The translations under genes and the position numbers were made by a program. Source: an uncultured Oscillospiraceae bacterium (GTDB lineage Bacteria > Bacillota > Clostridia > Oscillospirales > Oscillospiraceae). From it: a DNA stretch of 64,000 bases. Below the pieces are notes generated by a model. That model did no database searches, was not told the origin of the DNA, and saw nothing but the letters and a program-made list of their open reading frames with translations. How positions within the stretch are numbered: position 1 is the stretch's first letter; every line of letters begins with the position of its first letter. Of the stretch, positions 19,141 through 28,787 are shown piece by piece. Where the stretch lies: contig CAJOEH010000018.1 in assembly GCA_905233385.1 (NCBI GenBank), positions 1 through 64,000 of the forward strand, read 5' to 3'.

Positions 19141-20468
19141 TCAGTCGTCAAAGAATGCTTCGCAGAGGCGGCACAGCGCCTCCTGATCCTGCGCGCCCAT
19201 CGTCTCGCGGGCGGAGTGCATGGCAAGGATCGGAACGCCGACATCCGCGGCGGGCATCGCCAGCAGCGCCGACGCCATGGAACCGACGGTGCTGCCGCCG
19301 GGCAGGTCTGCGCGGTTCATATAGGTTTGCAGGGGGATGTCGTTCCGCTCGCACAGGGCGCGGATCACCGCGCAGGTCTCCGCTTCGGAGGAATAGCGCG
19401 GGCTGCGCTTGAGCGCGACGCCGCCGTTCATCACGGGAGCGTGGGCGGGATCGGCATATTCCATGTGGTTCGGATGGGCGGCGTGCGCCACGTCGCACGA
19501 GAGCAGGAAGCCCTTCGCGCAGGCGTCGAAAAACGCGGCGCGGTCCATGCCGAGCGACAGCGCGATCTTCTCCAGCACGACGGGCAGAGTCGCGCTGTCC
19601 GCGCCGTGCCGCGTGTTGCTGCCGATCTCCTCGCTGTCGTAGAGTACGGCGACGTTGACGCCCTTGCCGCTGGCTTCGCAAAGCCCGTACAGGCAGGCGT
19701 GGACGCTCGTCAAATTGTCCAGCCGCGGCGAGGACAGGAAGTCGCCCTCGAAGCCGACCCGCTGCGGCGTTTCGTCGCAGTAGACGTACAGCTCGAAGGA
19801 GAGCACGTCCTGCCTGGCGACGCCCAGCTTCTTCGCGAGTCTGCCGAGCAGCGCGCCGTCCTTGCTCCAGCCTTCCTTCACGGTGCGGCAGAGCGGGAGC
19901 ATATCGACGTTGGGCTTGGTCGCGACGCCCTTGTTGACCTCGCGGTTCATGTGGATGGCGACGTTCGGGATGACGAGCAGATCGCGGTCGACGTTCACGA
20001 GGCGGACGGTCAGGCCCTCCGGCGTCTTTGCCTTGGCGGTGAGGCGCAGCATGACCTCTCCCTCCTTGGCGTAGGGGGCCAGGGTGGGATTGTTGAGCTC
20101 CAGCATCAAGGGCCGGAGGCGGGCTTGACGCGCATGCACGGCCAGTCCGTGTGCGCCGCGGCGATTCGGAAATAGTCCGCCTGCTGACCGACCGCGAAGG
20201 CGATCAGCGCGGTGCCGTGCGGGATATAGTATTTCCCGCCGCGTTCGAGCGGGAATTTTTCCTCAAGCCGCAGCGCAGTAAAGCCCTGCTCGCGCAGGAA
20301 TCCTTCCGCTGCGGCGACGGTATGATAAGGGGAGACGCCGCGCTCCAACCAGCGGCAAAGCTCCGTGGTAAAATCGGACATAAGACATTCTCCTGCTCCG
20401 AAACATGATTGCAAATAGTATAGCATATATTCTTTCCGGACGCAACGCGAAAAACCGATTTTTCGCAA
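19141..20468 (-). pseudogene. M18 family aminopeptidase, interrupted (frameshift/deletion around 20100-20140)
   Basis: N-terminal part in 20106-20468 (FRIAAAHTDWPCMRVKP), C-terminal part in another frame 19141-20139 (RLVNVDRDLLVIPNVAIHMNREVNKG...LYDSEEIGSNTRHGADS...); the segment usually linking them is missing or out of frame. Confidence 0.7.
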
Positions 20469-20579
20469 ATTCCGACAGTTTTTTCCGCGCCTGCGGTTTT
20501 TGCAAAAAATGCTGTGGAAAATTGCCGAAAGATATGTTATAATAGCGCAGGTAAACTAACACCGAAAGGAGAAAAATCT

Positions 20580-21896
20580 ATGGGACTTATCAAAGCAGGA
20601 CTCGGCGCATTGGGCGGCGTACTGGCTGACCAGTGGAAGGAATTTTTCTATTGCGAGGCACTGGACAAGGACGTGCTTGTGGTCAAGGGCCAGAAGCGCA
20701 TCGGCAACCGTTCCTCCAACACGAAGGGCAGCGACAATATCATCTCCAACGGCTCCGGCATCGCGGTCGCCGACGGACAGTGCATGATCATTGTCGAGCA
20801 GGGCAAGATCGTTGAGGTCTGCGCGGAGCCCGGCGAATTTACATACGACACCTCCACCGAGCCGAGCATCTTCACCGGTAAGCTGAGCACCAGCATCAAG
20901 GAGACGTTCAAGCTCATCGGCAGACGTTTCACCTACGGCGGCGACACCGGCAAGGATCAGCGTGTTTACTACTTCAACACCAAGGAGATCCTGGACAACA
21001 AGTACGGCACCGCCACCCCGATCCCGTTCCGCGTCGTCGTGGACGAGCAGCTGAACTACAAGCTCTCCGTCGACCTGCGCTGCAACGGCGTCTATTCCTA
21101 CCATATCTGCGACCCGCTGCTGTTCTATACGAACGTCTGCGGCAACGTCACCGCGGAGTACCGCCGCGACCAAATCGACGGCCAGCTCAAGGGCGAGCTC
21201 CTGAGCGCGCTCCAGCCCGCGCTGGCGAAGATCTCCGCGAAGAAGATCATGTACTACGAGATCCCGGCGCACACCGACGAGATCTCTCAGGCGCTGAACG
21301 AGGTTCTGTCCGAGCAGTGGCGTGAACGCCGCGGCATCGAGGTCGTCTCCTTCACCGTCAACTCCGTCTCCGTCCCCGACGATCAGCGCAAGAAGATCAC
21401 CGAGTGGGAAGAAAACGCGATGACCACCAACGTCAACACGGCCGCCGCCCGTATGGTCGGCGCGTCGAGCGACGCGATGCGTCAGGCGGCGTCCAATCCC
21501 AACGGCGCGATGATGGGCTTCATGGGCATGGGCATGGCGCAGGGCATGGGCGGCGGCGCCGCTGCGAACCTGTACGCCATGGCCGGTCAGCAGCAGGCTG
21601 CCGCGCCCGCCGCGCCGGCTGCTCCCGCAGCGGGCGGCTGGATCTGCGCCTGCGGCGCGGTCAATACCGGCAAGTTCTGCGCCGAGTGCGGCTCTCCGAA
21701 GCCGGTCGACGGCTGGACCTGCAAGTGCGGCGCGGTCAACAAGGGCAAGTTCTGCTCGGAATGCGGCTCTCCGAAGCCCGCCGGCGCTCCGCTGTACAAG
21801 TGCGACAAGTGCGGCTGGGAGCCCGAGGACCCGCAGCATCCGCCGAAGTTCTGCCCGGAATGCGGCGACCCCTTTGACGACAAGGACATTAAGTAA
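20580..21896 (+). CDS. SPFH domain protein with C-terminal triple zinc ribbon (YdjI-like)
   Basis: MGLIKAGLGALGGVLADQWKEFFYCEALDKDVLVVKGQKR...; C-terminus WICACGAVNTGKFCAECGSPKP...WTCKCGAVNKGKFCSECG...KFCPECGDPFDD. Confidence 0.85.
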   Translation: MGLIKAGLGALGGVLADQWKEFFYCEALDKDVLVVKGQKRIGNRSSNTKGSDNIISNGSGIAVADGQCMIIVEQGKIVEVCAEPGEFTYDTSTEPSIFTGKLSTSIKETFKLIGRRFTYGGDTGKDQRVYYFNTKEILDNKYGTATPIPFRVVVDEQLNYKLSVDLRCNGVYSYHICDPLLFYTNVCGNVTAEYRRDQIDGQLKGELLSALQPALAKISAKKIMYYEIPAHTDEISQALNEVLSEQWRERRGIEVVSFTVNSVSVPDDQRKKITEWEENAMTTNVNTAAARMVGASSDAMRQAASNPNGAMMGFMGMGMAQGMGGGAAANLYAMAGQQQAAAPAAPAAPAAGGWICACGAVNTGKFCAECGSPKPVDGWTCKCGAVNKGKFCSECGSPKPAGAPLYKCDKCGWEPEDPQHPPKFCPECGDPFDDKDIK

Positions 21897-21957
21897 GTAA
21901 TTCAGATGGTCTGGCATCCTTCGCAGATGCCAGACCATAGTCTAATGGAGTAATCTC

Positions 21958-23055
21958 ATGGCAAAGATTCTGGAATACAAATGTCCCTGCTGCGACGGCA
22001 AGATCGAATTTGACAGCGGTCTGCAGCAGATGAAATGCCCCTTCTGCGAGACGACCTTCGACGTCAGCACCCTGCAGGATTACGACGACATCCTCAACCA
22101 GCAGACGCCGCAGGAAGAGATGCAGTGGGACACGGACGCGGGCTCCGAATGGGGGCAGGACGAGGCGGCCTCGATGGGCGTTTTCGCCTGCACCTCCTGC
22201 GGCGGCGAGCTTGTGACGAACGCCACGACGGCGGCGACGAGCTGTCCGTTCTGCGGCAATCCCGTCGTGCTGACCGGCAGACTCTCCGGCGACCTGAAAC
22301 CGGACTACGTCATCCCGTTCAAGCTGGACAAGGAAGCGGCGAAGGCGGCGCTCAAGGCGCATATCAGCTCCAAGAAGCTGGTGCCGAAGCTCTTCCGCAG
22401 CGACAACCATCTCGACGAGATCAAGGGCGTCTACGTCCCCTTCTGGCTCTTTGACGCCGACGCGGACGCGAACATCGAATACCGCGCGACCCGCACCCGC
22501 GTCTGGTCTGACTCCAAGTACAACTATACCGAGACGAGCCATTTCGCGCTTCTGCGCGCAGGCACGATCGGCTTCGACCGCGTTCCCGTGGACGGCTCGA
22601 GCAAGATGGCGGACGAGCTGATGGAGTCCATCGAGCCGTTCGACTTCTCGCAGGCGGTGGATTTTCAGACGGCGTATCTGTCCGGCTATCTCGCGGACCG
22701 CTACGACGTCACCGCGGAGGATAGTGTAGAGCGCGCCAACGAGCGCGTGAAGCGCAGCACGGAGGAGGCGTTCGCGCGGACCGCGACCGGCTATGCGACC
22801 GTGACGACGAAGAGCAGCAATATCGCCCTGTCCAACGGCAAGGCGAAGTACGCCCTGTACCCGGTCTGGCTGCTCCAGACGAGCTGGGAAGGGCAGAGCT
22901 ACCTCTTCGCGATGAACGGCCAGACGGGCAAGATGGTCGGCGACCTGCCGATGGACAAGGGCGCGTACTGGCGCTGGTGGGCGCTGTGGACGGCGATCCT
23001 CGGCGCGGCGGCCTTCGGCGTGCTCTTCCTGCTGCGCGCGATGGAACTCATATAG
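21958..23055 (+). CDS. Zinc-ribbon membrane-anchored protein (YdjG-like)
   Basis: CPCCDGKIEFDSGLQQMKCPFCETTFDV...FACTSCGGELVTNATTAATSCPFCGNP; C-terminal TM segment. Confidence 0.8.
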   Translation: MAKILEYKCPCCDGKIEFDSGLQQMKCPFCETTFDVSTLQDYDDILNQQTPQEEMQWDTDAGSEWGQDEAASMGVFACTSCGGELVTNATTAATSCPFCGNPVVLTGRLSGDLKPDYVIPFKLDKEAAKAALKAHISSKKLVPKLFRSDNHLDEIKGVYVPFWLFDADADANIEYRATRTRVWSDSKYNYTETSHFALLRAGTIGFDRVPVDGSSKMADELMESIEPFDFSQAVDFQTAYLSGYLADRYDVTAEDSVERANERVKRSTEEAFARTATGYATVTTKSSNIALSNGKAKYALYPVWLLQTSWEGQSYLFAMNGQTGKMVGDLPMDKGAYWRWWALWTAILGAAAFGVLFLLRAMELI

Positions 23056-23067
23056 GAGGGGAGCGGT

Positions 23068-24417
23068 ATGAAAAAACGACTGATTGCTCTCCTGTTCGTC
23101 CTTGCGCTTTGCCTGTGCGCCGCGCTGCCCGTCCACGCTTCGGACAGCGGCTTCGTGTTTGACCTCGAAGGCGTCGTCAGCGACCCCGCCGCGCTAGACA
23201 GCGAGGCGCGGGCGATCTATGACGAGACCGGCGTCGCCCTGTACTTTATCTACACGGAAGACCTGAACGGTCTGGAATCGGAAGACTTCGCGGCGCAGTT
23301 CGCGCGGGCGCACGGTTTCTATGAGGACCGCGTGATCCTGATGGAGGGTCCGACCTCCTACTATGTCTGCGCCGAAGGCGCGGCGCAGGACCGCGTGACG
23401 CAGGACGACCTCGCCGCGATGCGCGACGCCTACGTGGAAGACGATACTTACACGGGCGGCATCCGCGCATATTTCCGCGCCGCGCAGACCGCGATCGGAC
23501 CGGGCGGCCGCACGATCGCCCTGATCACCGAAGCGTCCGACGATTCCGGCAGCACGGAGACCGCCGCGCATCCGCCCCGTCTGATCGACGACGGCGGCCT
23601 GCTCACGGCGGACCAGGCGGCGGCGATCACCCGGCGGCTCGACGAGGTCAGCGAAAAGCATCAGATGGATCTCGTCATCGTCACGCAGACGACGCTGAAC
23701 GGCAAGGACGATATCGCGTTCTCCGAGGACTACTATGACTACAACGGCTACGGCTACGGCAGCGAGCACGACGGCCTTCTGCTGCTCTACTGCCCAAACG
23801 AGAACATGCGCAACATCATCACCACCGGCGAGGCGAAATACCTGTTTTACGGCGACCGCTTCTCCGAGCTGACCGGCGAGATCATTCCGTATCTGGACGA
23901 GGGCGACGCCAACGGCGCGTTCCTGACCTTTGCGGACGCCTGCGACAAGATCATCACGTCCGCGCGGGAGGAATATTCGGACGGCTACTACGGCTATTAT
24001 GACGAGGACTATGAAACGGAAAGCCGGCCCGCCTTCTCGTGGTGGCTGGTGGTCTTCGGACTGCTGCTCGGCGCCGTGATGTCCTTCCTGATCCCGATGA
24101 GCTCGATGAAGAGCAAGCTGAAATCTGTCCGCGCCAAGGCGGCGGCTTCGGACTACGTCCGTCCCGGCAGCATGACGCTGACGCAGAACCGCGACGTGTT
24201 CCTCTTCGCCAACGTCACGAAAACCCCGATCCCGCGGGATAATTCCAGCCGCAGCGGCGGCGGAGGCGGTAGCTTCCATACCGGCTCCTCTGGAACTGAC
24301 GTTTCGTTTTTCCGCGATCCCCGAAAACGCCGCGCAGCTTCGCGCGTTTCCCGAGGCGGCGCTGACTTCGCCGTTTCAGACCGCGGCGCTGACCGCGCTC
24401 GCGCTTTGCCGCTATGA
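23068..24417 (+). CDS. TPM domain (phosphatase-type) membrane protein; C-terminus apparently chimeric/frameshifted
   Basis: Signal peptide; TPM-like DDGGLLTADQAAAITRRLDEVSEKHQMDLVIVT...; normal-looking Gly-rich tail GGGGGSFHTGSSG then an aberrant out-of-frame tail from about 24292. Confidence 0.7.
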   Translation: MKKRLIALLFVLALCLCAALPVHASDSGFVFDLEGVVSDPAALDSEARAIYDETGVALYFIYTEDLNGLESEDFAAQFARAHGFYEDRVILMEGPTSYYVCAEGAAQDRVTQDDLAAMRDAYVEDDTYTGGIRAYFRAAQTAIGPGGRTIALITEASDDSGSTETAAHPPRLIDDGGLLTADQAAAITRRLDEVSEKHQMDLVIVTQTTLNGKDDIAFSEDYYDYNGYGYGSEHDGLLLLYCPNENMRNIITTGEAKYLFYGDRFSELTGEIIPYLDEGDANGAFLTFADACDKIITSAREEYSDGYYGYYDEDYETESRPAFSWWLVVFGLLLGAVMSFLIPMSSMKSKLKSVRAKAAASDYVRPGSMTLTQNRDVFLFANVTKTPIPRDNSSRSGGGGGSFHTGSSGTDVSFFRDPRKRRAASRVSRGGADFAVSDRGADRARALPL

Positions 24418-24778
24418 GACGGACCCCGCGGCGACGGTCGACCTGCTGAATTTCCTCAAGGGGCCGCAGCCCCTGTCGCCCTTCCAGATCCAGTTCCTGC
24501 GCGACCGTCTGGCGGGCAAGGGCTACGTTGCGCGCTCCTATTTCGCCGGGACTTCGCCCGCGAACAACTATACGCCGACCCTGCCGTACACCGTGACGGT
24601 GTTCGACGGCCCGTATTCCTATCAGCAGGAAGGCTACGCCAAGCTGATGCTCCGCTCCTCCGGCGCGGATTCTCCGCGCGAGGTGATGCTGCGCCGCAAG
24701 GGCGAGCAGTGGTTCCTCTGGGAGAACTACCTCCTGCCCGACATCCGCGTGCCTGCCGCGCTCGACCCGTGGGCATGA
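24285..24778 (+). pseudogene. DUF6935-like coding fragment lacking its own start
   Basis: Open frame LELTFRFSAIPENAAQLRAFPEAALTSPFQTAALTALALCRYETDPAATVDLLNFLKGPQPLSPFQIQFL...YTPTLPYTVTVFDGPYSYQQEGYAKLMLRSSGADSPREVMLRRKGEQWFLWENYLLPDIRVPAALDPWA; no plausible upstream start in frame. Confidence 0.6.
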
Positions 24779-25116
24779 GCACGGCGAGACGGATCGCCGC
24801 GCTGCTGCTCGTGATCGCCCTTTCGGCGGGACTGGCGGCTTGCGTGCAGTCGCCCTCCGGCACCTATTACGCCGTCCGTCTGGTCAAGGACGGCGTCGAG
24901 GCGAGCGCGGAGGAGCTCGCGCAGAGCGGCGCGGTTATCAGCGTTACCTTCGATTCGGACGGCACCGGGACGCTCCGCTTCAACGCGGCGAACGAGCCGT
25001 TCACGTGGATCGGCACCACGATGACCCCGCAGCGCGGCGGCAGCTCGATCGAGTTCCGCTTCGACGGCGAGACCCTCGTCCTCGAGCGTGACGACACGCT
25101 GATTGAATTTCAATGA
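24775..25116 (+). CDS. Small putative lipoprotein
   Basis: ATGA overlap with upstream frame; MSTARRIAALLLVIALSAGLAACVQSPSGTYY lipobox. Confidence 0.65.
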   Translation: MSTARRIAALLLVIALSAGLAACVQSPSGTYYAVRLVKDGVEASAEELAQSGAVISVTFDSDGTGTLRFNAANEPFTWIGTTMTPQRGGSSIEFRFDGETLVLERDDTLIEFQ

Positions 25117-25174
25117 TCCGCCGATCTTCTGACGAAACAACGACCGCCGCTTCGATAGAAGCGGCGGTCATCCA

Positions 25175-25438
25175 TTATTTCTCCTGCGAAAGCCTTTTCA
25201 TCCGTTCTCCGGCGGCGCGGTGGCTGTCGGATTCCTCGTAGAACTCCCGCATCATGGCGCAGGGGAAGTCTTTGCACTGCCCACAGCAGTCGATATCCCG
25301 CGTCTGACAGCAGGCGACCGGCGGGCAGGGGTCGCCGTCCGGCCATTCGCTCCGGCGGCAGCCGGGGCATTTCTCCTCCGCATAGTCCGCGCACGCGGCG
25401 CAGTCCACGCCGCAGTAGGCGATCAGCGATGCTTCCAT
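25175..25438 (-). CDS. DUF3795-like cysteine-rich protein
   Basis: MEASLIAYCGVDCAACADYAEEKCPGCR...CCGQCKDFPCAMM. Confidence 0.75.
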   Translation of the reverse strand: MEASLIAYCGVDCAACADYAEEKCPGCRRSEWPDGDPCPPVACCQTRDIDCCGQCKDFPCAMMREFYEESDSHRAAGERMKRLSQEK

Positions 25439-25574
25439 TTTGTGTTCCTCCTGCCTTATCTTTTTCTATGATAGCACAGGAAAACCGATCTGTCCACAGC
25501 GACCTGCTATAGACAGACGCGGGCGGGTGTGGTATGATAGGAGCAGAGAAACGCGGGCGGCGGAGGCGAGGAAG

Positions 25575-26300
25575 ATGAAAACGGAAGAATACGGGAAGGA
25601 GAACGGCAGGATCATCGTGATGCTGCACGGCGCGAACTTCGTGCACTGCTTCGGACGGCAGTATCCCCTCGCGGAGAAGTATCATTTGATCGTTCCCCAT
25701 ATCATGGGCTTCGGCGACGAGGCGGACCGGGTCTTCGACGCGGAGACCTGCGTGAAAGAGCTCGCCGCATATATTGAAGGGCTCGGCAGGAAAGTCCTGC
25801 TGGTCGGCTTCTCCCTCGGCGCGCAGCTCGCTTTCAAACTGATCTCCGAGCACCCCGCGCTGTTTGACGCCGCGATCCTCGTGAGCCCGTGGCTGAACAA
25901 GACGGAGCAGGTCCTGCCGGAAGTGCTGGCGCAGAATCAGAAGCAGCTCGCTTCCCTGAAGAAAAAATGGCTGTGCAATCTGATCGGGCTGATGAACGGC
26001 CTGCCGTCCGCGCAGCGGAAAGAATTCGTCGCGCAGATGCAGAAGGTACGCCCGGAGACGATCCGCGCCTGCGTGGATAACGGCATTACGTTCGACAGCG
26101 TTCCGGCGTTTCGGGACGTGCCCTTCCCCGTGATCGCGCTGGCCGGCGCGAAGGAGCAGCCGGACGTCATCGCGAGCGTCGAGCGGCTGCGGGAGCTCAA
26201 CCCGAACTGCCGCTGCGAGATCTGGGAGAAGGCGGCGCACAATATCCCGCCGGTGTTCGCCAAACGCTTCAACGCGCTGATCACGGAGACGGCGCAGTAA
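25575..26300 (+). CDS. Alpha/beta hydrolase
   Basis: MLHGANFVHCFGRQYPLAEKYHLIVPHIMGFG...VLLVGFSLGAQLAFKL nucleophile elbow GFSLG. Confidence 0.8.
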   Translation: MKTEEYGKENGRIIVMLHGANFVHCFGRQYPLAEKYHLIVPHIMGFGDEADRVFDAETCVKELAAYIEGLGRKVLLVGFSLGAQLAFKLISEHPALFDAAILVSPWLNKTEQVLPEVLAQNQKQLASLKKKWLCNLIGLMNGLPSAQRKEFVAQMQKVRPETIRACVDNGITFDSVPAFRDVPFPVIALAGAKEQPDVIASVERLRELNPNCRCEIWEKAAHNIPPVFAKRFNALITETAQ

Positions 26301-26312
26301 GGAGGAACGGCC

Positions 26313-26714
26313 ATGCTGACGACGGAGGAATACCGCGCGATCGTCTCGGAGCTCATGGACGAGCTGCCTGAGGCGTTCTATCAGAAGCTCACCGGCGGCG
26401 TGATCGTGTCGGAGGCGCTGGTGATCCCGGATTACGCGAAGAAGCACGACGACCTTTGCACGTTAGGGCAGTATCAGGTCTATTCCGGCGTGCGGCAGAT
26501 CGTGATGTTCAAGGGCTCGTTCGACCGCGTCTACCCGCAGGCGACCGCCGCGGAGGCAAAGGACATCCTGCGCGGCATCCTGCGCCACGAGTTCCGCCAC
26601 CACGTCGAAGCCCTGGGCGGGATCCACGACGCGACCTCCCTCGAAGCGGAGGACTGGCGGCAGAAACGGGCGTATCTCGCCCGCCATACAGAAGAAAAAG
26701 AATCATCCCGATAA
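26313..26714 (+). CDS. Small putative zincin-type metallopeptidase
   Basis: HExxH motif in LRHEFRHHVEALGGIHD. Confidence 0.65.
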   Translation: MLTTEEYRAIVSELMDELPEAFYQKLTGGVIVSEALVIPDYAKKHDDLCTLGQYQVYSGVRQIVMFKGSFDRVYPQATAAEAKDILRGILRHEFRHHVEALGGIHDATSLEAEDWRQKRAYLARHTEEKESSR

Positions 26715-26733
26715 CAGAAAAGAGGTGTTAGAT

Positions 26734-27069
26734 ATGAGCAAACTCGGAAAGTTCATCGGCGGCGCCGCCCTCGGCGCGCTGGCGGCGAGCCTGATCCCGT
26801 ACCGCTTCCAAAGGGACAAGGAGACCGGCGCATTCGAGCTGGGAGCCCTGCTGTGGGGGCTGAAAAAGACCCCGGGCGAGGAGCAGGACACCTATACGGT
26901 AGAGCTTCTGCCCTTCCTCAAGAGCGAAGAGCCCGACGAGGCGGAGGATGAGGACGTGTTCGACTTCCCCTCTGCGGAGAAGGTCGCGGACAAGGTCGCC
27001 GAGGCGGTGGAAGAAGCAGCTGAGACAGCCGAAGAGGCGGTCGAAGAAGCTGCGGAAGAACTCGGCTGA
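26734..27069 (+). CDS. Small membrane-proximal protein with Glu/Ala-rich tail
   Basis: MSKLGKFIGGAALGALAASLIPYRF... C-terminal AVEEAAETAEEAVEEAAEE. Confidence 0.5.
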   Translation: MSKLGKFIGGAALGALAASLIPYRFQRDKETGAFELGALLWGLKKTPGEEQDTYTVELLPFLKSEEPDEAEDEDVFDFPSAEKVADKVAEAVEEAAETAEEAVEEAAEELG

Positions 27070-27186
27070 TCGCTGACCCGAAAAAGATACCGGAAAGCGC
27101 AAAGCGCTTTCCGGTATCTTTTTCGGATTGCTTTTTTCGACGGAAACGGTATAATAGAAGCAGAAAACACTACGGAGGAGCGCGGC

Positions 27187-28320
27187 ATGGACTATCAGGT
27201 AAATACCGTCGTCATCGGCGGAGGGCCCGCCGGGGCGGCGTGCGCCATCATCCTGCAAAAAGCGGAGAGTTCCAACCTCATTTTAGAGCAGCGGTCTTTC
27301 CCGCGCAGCAAGACCTGCGGCGGGCTGATGACGGAGAAGACGTATCGCCTGCTGTCGTCGCTGCTGGACGAAGCGGCGATCCCCGCCGTCTTCTGCGACG
27401 AGAGCCAAACCGTCGAACTGCACGGCAGGGACGGCCGCCTGACCCGTTCGCAGGTGGAGCGGCCCCTGCGCTCCGTGCGCCGCATCACGTTCGACAACGC
27501 CCTGATCGAGCGCTACCACGCCCTCGGCGGGACGGTGCTGGAACACCAGCGCAGGTACAAGATCGACGCAGACAAAAAGCGAATCGTTCTGGAAAATGGT
27601 GACGTGATCGCGTACGAGCACCTCGTCGCGGCGGACGGCGCCCTCAGCAGGACCAGAGCCGCGCTGGGCTGCAAGCCGCCGCAGCTCGGCTTCTGTCTGG
27701 AAGTCTACGTGCCGAAGCGGGAGCTGCCCGAGATCGACGCGGTGCAGATCCATTTCGGCGTCGTGCCGCGCGGCTATCTGTGGGTCTTCCCCTCGGGCGA
27801 AGACCTGTGCGTCGGCCTCGGCGGCGTCTATCAGAAGGGCACGGACTACCGCGCGATCCTGCGGCGCTTCCTGAGCGCCCGCGGGCTGGACCCTGCCGCG
27901 TATCAGGTCCGCGGCGCGTTCGTGCCGATCGGCAAGCCCGTTTCGCAGAAAAACGCGCCCGAAAGCGCCATGCTGATCGGCGACGCGGGCGGCTTCGTCG
28001 ATCCGATGTACGGCGAGGGCCTGTATTTCGCGCTTTTCTCCGGGCTCGCCGCCGCGGAGACGATCCTGGGCGGCGGCGGAAAGACGGCGTTTTTAGAGAA
28101 CGCCGCGCCGATGGACAAGATGATCCGCGAGGGCGTGCGGGTGCAGAAGTACTTCTTCCTCGACCCGGTGCTCCGGCTGTTCGAGCGCAAGATCAAAAAC
28201 AAAAACGGCTTCGTCCGCAAATACTGCGACGATCAGCTTTCCACCTACCGCTATTCCTACGGCGAGCTGATCTCCCTGTACCGCGACTACGAGCGGAAGA
28301 AGAACGGAGGCAAACCGTGA
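27187..28320 (+). CDS. FAD-dependent oxidoreductase, geranylgeranyl reductase family
   Basis: VVIGGGPAGAACAIIL...LIGDAGGFVDPMYGEGLYFAL. Confidence 0.85.
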   Translation: MDYQVNTVVIGGGPAGAACAIILQKAESSNLILEQRSFPRSKTCGGLMTEKTYRLLSSLLDEAAIPAVFCDESQTVELHGRDGRLTRSQVERPLRSVRRITFDNALIERYHALGGTVLEHQRRYKIDADKKRIVLENGDVIAYEHLVAADGALSRTRAALGCKPPQLGFCLEVYVPKRELPEIDAVQIHFGVVPRGYLWVFPSGEDLCVGLGGVYQKGTDYRAILRRFLSARGLDPAAYQVRGAFVPIGKPVSQKNAPESAMLIGDAGGFVDPMYGEGLYFALFSGLAAAETILGGGGKTAFLENAAPMDKMIREGVRVQKYFFLDPVLRLFERKIKNKNGFVRKYCDDQLSTYRYSYGELISLYRDYERKKNGGKP

Positions 28321-28583
28321 ACAGACAAATGATCACGCTCACCGACGGGCGCAACACGATGGAGATCCCCTTTCGGGAGGGCGAGATGTCGCTGGCGGCG
28401 ATCAAGCGCGCGGTGAAGATCTTTTCGCCCTGTCAGGGCAACGGCACCTGCGGGCGGTGCATCATCGAGGTCCTCCAGCCGGACGGGAGCTGCAAGCGCG
28501 AACTGGCCTGCCGGTATCCCGCGAGAGAAATGACCGTCCGCCTGCCCGCCCTGCGCCCGGTCGCGCCGCCGCAGGGGCCCTGA
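28317..28583 (+). CDS. 2Fe-2S ferredoxin-like protein (GTG start)
   Basis: GTGA overlap with upstream stop; ...FSPCQGNGTCGRCIIEVLQPDGSCKRELACRYPA cysteine pattern. Confidence 0.65.
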   Translation: MNRQMITLTDGRNTMEIPFREGEMSLAAIKRAVKIFSPCQGNGTCGRCIIEVLQPDGSCKRELACRYPAREMTVRLPALRPVAPPQGP

Positions 28584-28596
28584 CGACGCCTCACCG

Positions 28597-28708
28597 TGTC
28601 ATTGCGAGCCTGCAATCTGTCCGTTGCAGGTATGGCATGCGTTCCGTATCACGGTAAAGCGTCCCTCGTCGATACGCACAGATTACCCGAACAAGTCGGG
28701 CAATGACA
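28597..28708. repeat. TGTCATTGC-bounded dispersed repeat
   Basis: TGTCATTGC (28597-28605) and inverted GCAATGACA (28700-28708). Confidence 0.6.
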
Positions 28709-28787
28709 GCCTATAGAAGCTTGTCTCGTATGAAAAATTTGCCCCGCGCTTGCCATGCGGCAAGCGCGGGGCGTTGGTTCTTTGCGG

